The translations under genes and the position numbers were made by a program. Source: Heterobasidion occidentale (lineage: Eukaryota; Basidiomycota; Agaricomycetes; Russulales; Bondarzewiaceae). Taken from it: a DNA stretch of 64,000 bases. Shown piece by piece: positions 1 through 12,513 of the stretch (position 1 is the stretch's first letter; every line of letters starts with the position of its first letter). The stretch lies in the NCBI GenBank assembly GCA_039111635.1, contig JBCAQO010000001.1:806001-870000 (forward strand). The letters are read 5' to 3'. The notes beneath the pieces were generated by a model. That model saw nothing but the letters and a program-made list of their open reading frames with translations. It was not told where the DNA came from and did no database searches.

Positions 1-1285
1 AGGAAAATTGTACATTGCATGAGGTTTGAGCCGCATTCTATTATGTCCATGAGCGAATTCATAGTTCTTCGTTTAGGGGCCGCGTCGTGGATTTGGCGTC
101 TAATTGCTACGGCTGCCACGTCCTCCAAAAGGCTTTAGATTGCGAGGAAGACGTCCGATTACTCATCGTCTCCGAGCTACTTCTTGGAGATCCTGCCCAG
201 ACTCTCGTCAACAAGCATGCGTCCATGTCTGGAGTAAGGTGACGTGCGGAACCTTGTACCCTATCGAACGTGTCCTAATAATATGGACCACAGATCATGG
301 AGTTGACATGGACCGCTCCAGCACCGCCCATATTCGCCTAGTGAGTGCAGTGGTTCTGGAAGCGCACGGAGCCCCTTACGGTCTTCTATAGCGTCAATAA
401 GTCTCTGAAGGGCAAATGGGCGTCGCTTGCTTGTCATGAGACAGGCTCTCTCGTCGTACAGGTACATCTTCGCCACGTTGAACTGTCCGTTTTTGTCGTC
501 CTATTGAAGAATGCTCTTAGCATGCCTTCGAAAACTTGGAAGAGTCCGCGAAAGACGGAATCATCGACGAGCTACTCAATCAAGGGACAGCTGTTTTCAG
601 CGAAGTCGCAAAGAATCAATGGGGATCGTACTGCATTCAACATAGTTGGTTTACGTTTCTTTGTCCTTGAGTCCTATGCTGACTCGGCAATGCAGTCCTC
701 GAACATGGATCAGCTGACCACCGTCGGATGGCTCTGGACCATATAGTTGCGGGACTTCTGGAGTATGCGACGAACGAACAAGGCTCTAAATCGGTCACAA
801 AAGCCCTCAAGGAAGGAGGCAAGGAGACATTGGACCGGGTTGTCAAGCGAATGGCCGAATCTTCCAAAGGGTGCGCCACGCATTCAGTCGTGCATTCGTT
901 CATTCTTCTGACACCTCTTTGCAGAGGTCGCAGGGCTATTATCGTCGATCTGGCCTTATCTGTGACTGGCAGTCAGCTGATTGCTGCGGTTTTACCTAAC
1001 GTCTGTCTTTCCCCCCTCTGCGTTCTCCCAATTGTGAATCGACGGGTCTCGTTCTCAGGTTGACAAGGACCAACGATCTCTTCTCTACGATTCTATACGC
1101 GGCCATATTGTCACCCTTCGAGGCTGCAAAACTGGGTCGAAGGTCATTTGGTTATTGTGCGTGATCCTTTGATCAATTGAACCGATGCTGACTCCACCTC
1201 TAGTGATAGAATGGTGAGCGTCTAGTATATGTGTTCTTTGTGCGTCCTAAACGGTCTCTTGTAGCGTGCCTATTACGGGTATTGA
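1..1285 (+). CDS. Pumilio/PUF-domain RNA-binding protein (JSN1/PUF2-like), 3' part
   Basis: C-terminal portion of a PUM-HD protein, which binds 3'UTR elements of mRNA to control stability and translation in the cytoplasm. The start lies before the window. Joining exons gives successive Puf repeats: VVDLASNCYGCHVLQKAL (about 80-160), a repeat with ACHETGSLVVQ (about 400-470), NQWGSYCIQHILEHGS (617-710), ATNEQGSKSV (766-800) and RGCKTGSKVIWLFDRMRAYYGY* in pieces at the end. The last exons are tiny: an intron at about 1156-1202 is followed by a 10-nt exon, then another intron, and the TGA is at 1283-1285. The family assignment is strong; the JSN1/PUF2 subgroup is inferred from the wording of the repeats. 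Exact exon borders before position 600 are approximate. Confidence 0.85.
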
Positions 1286-1894
1286 AGCTACAAAGGTTGA
1301 TACCAAACATCATAAAGAATCGCTGCAACATTTCTCGACTTGATCTCATCTTTATCCTCATCATCAGCATCTCATACTCCTGCCATTTGAACAAGGCTTC
1401 CCCAATCAACCATCCATTCATGCCCATCTCGGAACGCTCCAGAAATCTTTTACGCATCATTCATCAGGATCGATTTATGCACGAAACTCCTTGTGTCACC
1501 TCGAACAGCGTTTTTTTTAGAGCTTAGCTCTAGACGAACTATCGCTTCAATGCAGCCATCTCCTTATTTTTATCTTCGTATTTCATGTTCACTACTTTGT
1601 GCTCCAGGATCTCCATCGCCCGTCGCTCGTGACTCCACTGCCTTTGATACAATTCGTTGTTCCTTGTCCTCCTCTGTAGTAGTTCTAGACTCTGTGCCAC
1701 TAGTTCACGATCGCACTCTCATCATGTATACTTGTTGTTTTAGTTAATGTATCCTTGCCGATGGTTTCCTGGTTCAACTGGCTTACCAGGTAACCTTCAT
1801 CAACGTCATATTGTGCTCACGTGGTTGACTGGAAGTTCAAGTACCCTCGGCCTGTTAGTCGTCGCTACCGCTACAAGCTTGAACTCCAACCATT
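1286..1894. other. Intergenic region, PUF 3' end to carboxypeptidase 5' end
   Basis: About 600 bases with no ORF that resembles a protein. It should hold the 3'UTR of the PUF gene and the promoter and 5'UTR of the carboxypeptidase. The last 100 bases are pyrimidine-rich, as is usual before fungal start codons. I saw no clear TATA box or repeat. Confidence 0.6.
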
Positions 1895-3940
1895 ATGCGA
1901 GTTCAAGCTCTTCTTCCCTTCCTCGCCGCTCCCGCTGCTCTCGCCGTACCGGCGAGCGAGCTGCAAGCCGTGCTTGGCGACCTTGCATCCTACACAGATG
2001 TTATCAACGGCGGACTGTTTGGCTCGGTTGCCAAAGGTGTCAGCCATGTCATTGAGGACATGGAGAAGGCTTTTGGTCTGGCTGAGGAGTGGACCGAGAA
2101 AGGAAGAGGATATGTGAAGCAGAATGGGCTCACATGTAAGCTCTTGTTCAGCATCTGCATGCGGGGATGCTGCAGGATCTTAATGCTGGTGTGTGTTTCC
2201 AGACGAGCTTATCACTCATCCCTCTTTCTCTGGGCACTCGTTGCGAGTCACGGAGCCCGAGCTTTGCGATCCATCCGTTCAGCAGTACTCTGGGTATCTC
2301 GATATCACCGATGGAAAGCATCTGTTCTTCTGGTTAGTTCATTCGTGACCCGAAAGGTCCTCGCGCGCTCAACCTTATGCATATGCAGGTTCTTTGAGTC
2401 GAGAGGCAACCCACAGAAGGATCCCCTTATCTTATGGTTAAATGGTGGTCCAGGGTGCAGCTCCTCCACTGGTCTTCTCTTTGAACTTGGACCTTGCCGC
2501 ATCGACAATGAGGGCAAGAATGTGACGCATAATCCCGACTCCTGGAACGAGCATGCCAACATCATTTCCTAGACCAGCCCGTGAACGTTGGGTATTCTTA
2601 CTCCTCTGACGGGTCCACTGTCAACACAAGCCCTGTCGCAGGTCATGATGTCTACGCGTTCCTTGAATTGTTCCTTTCTCGTTACACCAAATACGCGGAC
2701 CTCCCTTTCCATCTCGCCGCGGAGAGCTACGGTGGCACCTATGCCCCGAACATTGCCTCGATCATTCACAAGAAGAACCAGGAGCTTGCCTTGTCCAGTG
2801 CGCCCGCGCCGAAGCTGCGGACGATTCACCTGGCTTCGGTGATCCTTGCAAACGGGTTGTCGGATCCATACGTGCAGATGACATCGGTGCCGGACTATGC
2901 GTGCGAGGGTCCTTATGCTGTTTACGATGATCCTGAGGGCCCACAGTGCACCGCACTGAGGACGAAAGTTCCGACGTGCCAAAGGCTCATCAAGTCTTGT
3001 TACGATTACAACTCAAGGTTGACATGCGTGCCCGCCGCTTTGTACTGCTGGGGCCAGCTATTCGGGCCTTTGCAACGTGCGTCATTGCTCTTTTGTTGAT
3101 TGCTTTTATCATCTGAAGACGTCTAATATCGTCTGCCTTGTGGTCATCAGAGTTGGGCCTCAATATGTACGACGTGCGCAAGAAGTGCGACCGCGCAAAG
3201 GATGGTGATCTCTGCTATAGAGAAATGGGTTGGATTGAAACCTGGCTGAACGATCCGAAGAACAAGGCTGCTCTGGGCGTCAATCTCGACAGAAAATTTG
3301 AGTCGTGCAACATGGAAGTCAACCAGGCGTTCATGTTCCAGGGCGATGGTATGCACAACAGCGCCGCGCTTCTACCTGAATTGATCGATGCCGGCGTAAG
3401 ACTGCTCGTCTACGCTGGTAATGCCGGTAAGCCCTGGTGGACCGCCTTGACATGCATGTTCCGCCTTCTGATCTGTGCCATTCTCTAAAGATATGATGTG
3501 CAACTACATGGTACATCTAATTATATACCTTTGCCGACGCTATTCCTGACGGGGGTTTCTTCAGGGTAATGAGCGCTGGGTGTCTCAACTCGAGCACAAG
3601 CTCCACAAGGAGTTTGAGAAGGCGCCCTCGACCAAGTGGGTCACGGCTAAATCTGGCCGCGTTGCCGGTGAAGTGCGCAGTGCTGGCGGGGGAGGATTTG
3701 GTGCGGGCAATGTCACCTTTGTGAATGTCTACGAGGCCGGGTGCGTATTATTTTCCTAATTTCACGTCACACTGTTGACGAAGGCGTTGATGGACAGACA
3801 CATGGTTCCGTTCGATCAATCGGAGGCTGCATTGGTATGTTTGCCTTCTTATTGCTGTGGAAAGAGGCGAATTCTGATTTTATGTCTCACAGGACCTGAT
3901 CACAAGGTGGATCCAGGACGTGTCCCTCACATCTAATTAG
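1895..3940 (+). CDS. Serine carboxypeptidase Y (S10 family), frame broken once
   Basis: Vacuolar serine carboxypeptidase that removes C-terminal residues and matures vacuolar proteins. The start at 1895 gives a signal peptide ([17 protein letters not shown]) and a propeptide-like helix. Conserved parts follow in order: [14 protein letters not shown] (oxyanion region, about 2430), [24 protein letters not shown] with the catalytic Ser (about 2725), YAGNADMMCNYMGN with the catalytic Asp (split by introns at about 3427-3490 and 3511-3567), and EAGHMVPFDQ with the catalytic His (split by an intron at 3740-3797). Stop TAG at 3938-3940. Introns also lie at about 2139-2201, 2333-2389, 3076-3150 and 3834-3893. 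In the string ATCATTTCCTAG (2561-2572) one T is missing relative to IIFLDQP, so the literal reading stops at 2572; no intron repairs this. The rest is full length, which favours an assembly error over a dead gene. Confidence 0.9.
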
Positions 3941-4319
3941 TACTTGTGCGCACTTCTGCCGTCAATTTGGATGTTGTCAGCATGTCTATGCGGAGTAATT
4001 GGTTCTATATATCCATCGAGTTCGACTGGTCATGCGAGTCATATTCCGTTCTACTCCGACTGTGTATTTATGACATGAGCCATCGGCCTTGGTAAGTAGC
4101 CTGATCTCTAAACGTTTCGCCTAGACCAGGAGTAAATCCCCGATGACGTCATCGAGCATTCGGGCAGTTTCGGCGGGACAATAGTCATGGGGTTTCCCTC
4201 CGGCGACTCTATAACACAATCCGCTCATCAACCAATGCACTCTGTTTTATCGCAACTTGCGTCGAATTCTCTGTACAGTGATTCTGACAACCCTCAGGAT
4301 CTGTTATTCTGTTCTAATC
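3941..4319. other. Intergenic region upstream of MFS transporter
   Basis: Holds the 3'UTR of the carboxypeptidase and the promoter of the transporter. TATAAC at 4210-4215 lies about 105 bases before the chosen ATG and may be the core promoter. The palindromic TGACGTCA core at 4144-4151 (GATGACGTCATC) matches an ATF/CREB-type bZIP site and lies about 170 bases upstream of the ATG. Confidence 0.45.
4144..4151. promoter_or_regulatory. Possible CRE/ATF bZIP site (TGACGTCA)
   Basis: A perfect 8-bp palindrome TGACGTCA in a longer 12-bp palindrome GATGACGTCATC. This is the consensus bound by ATF/CREB-type bZIP factors in fungi. It lies about 170 bases before the MFS start codon. Function is inferred from the motif and its position only. 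Confidence 0.35.
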
Positions 4320-5987
4320 ATGTCTGCGAGCGAAAGCCATGAGCTGCGCGTTCTGTCGGATTCTTCAAGCCTTCCTCGCGTGGCGTCAGAGGAGGAACGT
4401 GCACGATCTACGGGCTTCGAGGATGCCATACCTCCAGAAAATGCTGCGCAGGATTTGCGTCCTAGTCGACAATATCAGACGCTGCTTCTTCTTTCGGGCT
4501 TTATGATGATCTTTCAGACCATTGGAATCGGCCAGGCATATGGTATTTTCCAGGTGGGTACCCTGTGTGATCGGTATGATGGTCTTATGCCTTTTCATTC
4601 TGACAACGGTCGATATGTCTCCATTGCCAGGAATTCTATACATCCCCTCAAAGCAATATCAAGGATGCGTCCGGACAAGATGCGCTCGTTTCACTTGTGG
4701 GTAGCATCGGTAATGGGCTAACATGGAGCGGGAGCATCTTTGTCGGCCCACTCATATCGAGGGTGAAGGACCCCAGATATATCACGTTGGCTGGTGCAGT
4801 CGTGATGAGCTTGGCCATTGTTCTCGCCAGTTTTGGAAGTCGAGTGAGTTGTAACGACCGTGTTTATCTACTATGAGCGACTCTGGCGACGCATGCGTAC
4901 TGATCATGGCATTTCCTCTACAAGCTATGGCATCTATTCTTGACGCAATCGCTTCTATTCGGAATTGGTTCTTCGATGCTCTATTTTCCCATTCTATCAT
5001 CCATCCCACAATTCTTTGATCGCCATCGCGGGTTTGCCATGGGGTTTATCCTGTCGGGTAACGGAGTTGGGGGTCTCATCCTTGCCCCCTTACTCCATCT
5101 CATGTTAGAGCGTGTCGGTATTCGCTGGACGCTCCGAGCACTGGGCGCGTGGAACTTGGTCGTCACTGTGCCTGTTGCGTGTGTAGTTCGACGGCCGCCT
5201 GGCGTCGGCATTGGTACCGCGGGACCAAGACCTAGGACAAACGCAGCAATCTTGAGAAAAGGAACTTTTTTCCTTCAAGTGAGTTGCACACGTCCACTTA
5301 TCGCGACGTCAATCCTGAATGACAGTCTGGCAGTCTACGGGGGCTTTCTTGCAAGCCGCTGGGAACGTTATTCCACTTTATTACCTGACAACATATTCAA
5401 TTTCAGTGTTGCACTACCCAAGCTCGACGGGCAGTTTGCTGCTCGCTGTAAATAATGCAGTCAATGCAGCTGCTCGCGTAGCTATGGGAATGTTAGCGGA
5501 CTACGTAGGTCGGCAGAACACCATGATTGCCAGTGTAAGTCCCCGCTCGACCTGTAGCTGACTGAGACAGATTCAGACTTGTATTCAGGTCATACTCTCA
5601 GCCGTGACAGTCTTTGCATTCTGGATCGACGCCTCGCGTGGCCGCTTCCTTGCCTTCGTCGTCTTTTACGGCGTCTACGCCGGTGGCTATAACGCATTGC
5701 TCCCGACCACCATCACGGAGGTATATGGCGTGCAGAACTATGCGTATGTGAACGCTGCAATGTACTTCATTCGCGGATTGGGTGTTATATTCGGTGCACC
5801 AATCGCAGGTGTGATACTCGGTAGTCATGCCAGAGGTAATGCGATGATGAGCATGGATATCGTGAAGGATCGATATGATTGGGTTGCAGTATACGTTGGA
5901 GCGTTATTGCTTGGTGCAGGCTTATGTGTCGCGTATGTAAGGTGGTTAGATGCGAAAAACAAAGGGGGCTGGAGTTGGATCGCCTAA
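4320..5987 (+). CDS. MFS transporter, monocarboxylate-porter-like (MCT/MCH)
   Basis: Plasma-membrane or organellar secondary transporter of the major facilitator superfamily; the mix of motifs resembles fungal monocarboxylate permeases, but the substrate is not evident. The start at 4320 (MSASESHELR) is preferred over an in-frame ATG at 4257, because the family begins with a hydrophilic tail of about 60 residues. Transmembrane stretches include TLLLLSGFMMIFQTIGIGQA, GNGLTWSGSIFVGPLIS, LLFGIGSSMLYFPILSS, GFILSGNGVGGLILAPLL and a last pair near WVAVYVGALLLGAGL. The signature-like FDRHRGFAMG follows TM4. Introns are at about 4553-4630, 4854-4925, 5279-5333 and 5534-5589. A decayed copy lies directly downstream. 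No frame breaks were seen. Confidence 0.85.
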
Positions 5988-6317
5988 GGTAAGCACACAA
6001 TCAGCTTCCATTCAATGTGACTCTATTTATGACAGGCCGATTTGTGCAGATGTTGACCCTGTGTAGCGTCGAGTAGCGTCGCATATAGTATGAACCAGGT
6101 TGGCTATAACTGGTCCTTCATAGTACGTACGGATTTTTTTTTGTGATTTGCCTTGACCAGACCTCACCATCGTGCCCATCATCATAGAGCGCGCCACGCA
6201 CATCATGGGCATCAAATTTGCTAAAACTGGGAGACTCTAATTGTGAGGAGAGGAAGAGAGGCTTCATCAGATACAAGACCCTTGATCTCTCGCCATGGTT
6301 CTGGCACTGTCCTTTAC
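5988..6317. other. Spacer between transporter and its pseudogene
   Basis: About 330 bases with no protein-like ORF. It probably contains the transporter 3'UTR and strongly decayed sequence from the 5' half of the duplicated copy, which I could not align by eye. Confidence 0.4.
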
Positions 6318-6920
6318 TCAAAATAGCTTGTATGGGATATGATATTCGATGTTTTGCTTCTCCATTATCGACACCGCTCTTTTTCCGATCGCCATCAGTT
6401 CGCCATCGCTACTCCATCGCTTTGCAAGGGGATTCGCAATGTGATTCATCCAGTCCAGGAACGGCATCGGTGGCCTCGTCTTCGCAGCGCCATTGTTCTT
6501 CCTGTTGCATCGCATCGGAGCCCCCTGGAAACTCAGAATACTAGGATTTTGGAATCTGGTTGTGTGTGTTCCTGTTGCCTGCACGATAAGGCTACCTCCG
6601 ACTTTTCTCCCGAAAGAAGACGGACAAGGATGAATAGACATTTTAGAGGATAGGGACGTTCTTGCTGCAGGTGTGTCTATATGACATACACCCGAGTGTC
6701 TTACTCCCCACTACCATTACGGAAGTGTATGACGTGCAGAATCGTGCGCCTGTCAGCGCTGCCATCCATTTCATCTGAGGGGTTGGTGCCGCTTTCGGTG
6801 CGCCTATCGCGACATCCTGAATAGCATAGCATAGGATATGCATTGGTCGCTCTTCGGAGCTGGCATATGTGCTGTGCATGTGCTAGATGCGATGAGCAAG
6901 GGAAACTTGGGTTTGGAGGG
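6318..6920 (+). pseudogene. Decayed tandem copy of the upstream MFS transporter
   Basis: Two blocks align at DNA level with the gene at 4320-5987. Block 1 (about 6318-6590) matches parent 4940-5200: TTGTATGGGATATGATATTC parallels the TM4 region and GATCGCCATCAGTTCGCCAT parallels the FDRHRGFAM codons, ending in the GTGCCTGTTGCGTG-like stretch. Block 2 (about 6660-6920) matches parent 5660-5960: CTCCCCACTACCATTACGGA, the VYGVQN-like codons, SAAIHF then TGA in place of a codon, and GAAFGAP. The roughly 450 bases of parent between the blocks are almost gone. Frames shift repeatedly and stops are present, so this is a relic of a tandem duplication. Confidence 0.8.
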
Positions 6921-7206
6921 AATAGAACAGACCTCAGCGAGGCGGCGCATTGCGTTCTCAACTCTGAGCTGACTTCGTAGACCCACTCTTTGTTATGTTT
7001 ATGTAGATTGTTACGTCGCGTGTTTTCGACGCGTTGATATCACGATCACATGATAAGCTTTCCACTCGTGACACCTTCAGAAAACGTTGTAACTTGGCCG
7101 CAACATACCTTCGAACCACAGTGAACCACTTGAACACATTCTACGCGTTGAACACTCCTTCCAATCCATTCACATCTGTTGATACCCCTGCTCGATTTCA
7201 TCTACC

Positions 7207-8042
7207 ATGCGCCGTGCGCAGACCTTGAGGCACAATGGCCGGCCTTCCGTCGCCCTAGGCGCAGATGATCTTGGTATGCTGAAAGAGAATCCGGATGAGT
7301 CCACAGAGGATATGTTGAGACGACAATTATTGGAGAAAGACAGAGAAAATGATAAGGTACTTGGTTTTTATTGATTCACACTCCCGATATTATTGAGGAT
7401 GCCGTCTAGCTCCAGACACAGATACAATCACTACAAGTCCAACTTGCACAGCGACCACCAATTGAGACCATCCAGGCTTTGGAGAAAGAGTACAAGAATC
7501 TAGAATTGATTTTGCAAGGCACACAGCGAGAAAATGAGAGGGCGATGTCCGAGCTGGAAAGGTTGGTGCTCCAATCCGTCTGTTTGTATGTTGCCGGAGC
7601 ATTTTGCTGATATGTACCGATGTAGAGGAAAGACGAGAGAGAAGATGCTGGAGCGTGAACTGGCTAAATTGGCTGGGGAAAATTGGCAGGCATGTTTAAG
7701 CGCACTGCATACAGCGTTTGCACGGCTAACTCGCTCCCCGAATAGGCCAACCTCGAAATAGCACCCTCTTCAGCATCAGCTTTTGTGGCTCGATCTCTGA
7801 TCGCAGGGCCGCCACAGGGCTCCAGTCCGTCCATAAAAGGCTCACAAACTAAACACGAGGCCTCACAGGCAACTGCAGAGGCCACTTTGGCTCAGGTTGA
7901 GCAAATGCGACTTCTGATTCTTGGTATGCAGCAGCGACTGCAAACGAGGGAGGAGACATTAACCAAGGCGATTGAGAGAGCGGAAGGCGAGGGTATGAAG
8001 TTCGAGGAGTTGCGCCGGAGCATGCTATCTGCCAAATCTTGA
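7207..8042 (+). CDS. Coiled-coil protein of unknown function
   Basis: Unrecognised small protein of about 210 residues. The start at 7207 gives MRRAQTLRHNGRP. Exon 1 ends at DRENDK (about 7356); the intron runs to about 7410; exon 2 carries heptad-like LQTQIQSLQVQLAQ and LEKEYKNLELILQ; a second intron covers about 7561-7625; a third intron at about 7691-7745 has a GC donor (CAG|GCATGT) and is the only one that keeps frame. The last exon holds an Ala/Ser-rich linker and another helix, VEQMRLLILGMQQRLQTREE. The composition (Lys, Glu, Gln, Leu) indicates mostly coiled coil. No domain family is recognised. It reads cleanly between the MFS relic and the SNF1 gene. Confidence 0.7.
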
Positions 8043-8276
8043 ACTGAAAGTGGTTTCTGATAAGATTGATTTTCTAGTCTTCTTGCTTTGATCTTCGTAT
8101 ACCCTCGCTGTGTTTGATGCGCATTGTACTTGTACTGTAGGACCCTTTCCTGTTGTGTTACATGGTACGCTATTTCCTTATCGAGCGAGACTTATATTAT
8201 CTCTGTCGCCAAACAAGAGCCAAACACAACATTCCTCCACCTCCCCCACACTTGTCCCCTATCCTTCTCAGCCAAC

Positions 8277-10530
<2,254 letters not shown>

Positions 10531-11332
10531 TAACACGATCGGTGGGACTTTTACGACTGTACGAGACTTAGACGGGATGTACTTGTATCTGCATACGTGT
10601 ATGTTTTCTGGACCATCTTGCTTATTCTTTCATAGACGACTCTCATATGTCTTGACGGCACTGTGCATGCTTGTATCTCAGGATGTTGTTGTTAGGCACT
10701 TATATTATTATTTTTTCTTTCATTGTAGCACATCTTTCTGGGGACGTCTGGGACACGCTGTATGTACACCCGTCTAAGTAGTCAGGATATTCGCAACAAT
10801 GTATCTATAGGACAAGAAGGAAGTCGGACACTCGGGATTAGGATAGTCAAAGGACATGAAAGATGTCGAGGCTACCCAGTGGAGTGAGGTAAAGCGCTTG
10901 CTTGTTGCTCGTATCTGGTTCAGATGCCAAAAAATAGAAAAGGTTGTAAATGTGGCAAGACCCCAGTACTTCTGGATATCAGGTTTCCGAGGATAGAACG
11001 ACTCGTATCTTGAGGAAGCACATGCTTCTAGCATATAACAAGCCAGATGTCCGCATGAAGCAGGGCGCATGTCAACCTTCTACAACACGGTACGATTAAC
11101 CATGCACACCTCAGGCGGAGGTGGTCCGTGCGCACGGAAGTTCTGTGGCACAACGCGCCCAAATTCGGATGATCGTTGACTGGAATCAGCGTGGGAATGG
11201 GGGGTCGGAGCAACAAAGAACGTTCGTCGTCTGATCCCCCCGTCATCGCTTTCCTTCCTCCACTACCACCATCCCGCCTCGCTACTCATCAGAAACTCCC
11301 CACACAACCCTCTTAGCAACTTCGTAAACACA
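10531..11332. other. Intergenic region between SNF1 and histone H3
   Basis: About 800 bases holding the SNF1 3'UTR and the histone promoter. The last 100 bases before the H3 ATG are rich in C and T (CCTCCACTACCACCATCC). I saw no clear TATA box. Short ORFs here look like chance. Confidence 0.5.
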
Positions 11333-12148
<816 letters not shown>

Positions 12149-12513
12149 ACGGTCTGATTGCCCATCACCACTCCCACCGCTGTTTTTATTATCGTCTCGT
12201 GTGTTTCCTTGTCTTGTCTTGTTTGATTCTCGGTATCCTATGTAACTTTTAGCCCCGCTTATGTGCCATGTCCCGTCAAAATATGTCTGTTCATTGTACT
12301 TCCTTGAGGTTCTCCATGTACATTGAGACTTCTCGAGCCTGAATCCCAAATTCCTTTGAGCAGAAACTCGTAGCGTGCTCTCCACATGCTCTGTAGAGGT
12401 GAGTCGCATATTTGGTGCATACAATACTTCACATGCCCGCCGTTGTAGGAATGAAAACACCATCCCAACACTTGAATCCAACGTCGGTCGAGATCTAAGT
12501 ATGTACGAAGCAT
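12149..12513. other. Convergent 3' region of H3 and the GH28 gene
   Basis: Both flanking genes end here. It starts with a T-rich stretch after the H3 stop. I saw nothing else that looks like a gene. Confidence 0.5.

Noticed and set aside
2522..2572. Possible 51-nt intron explaining the CPY frame change
   Set aside because: It is a multiple of three, so it does not shift frame, and it removes conserved residues.
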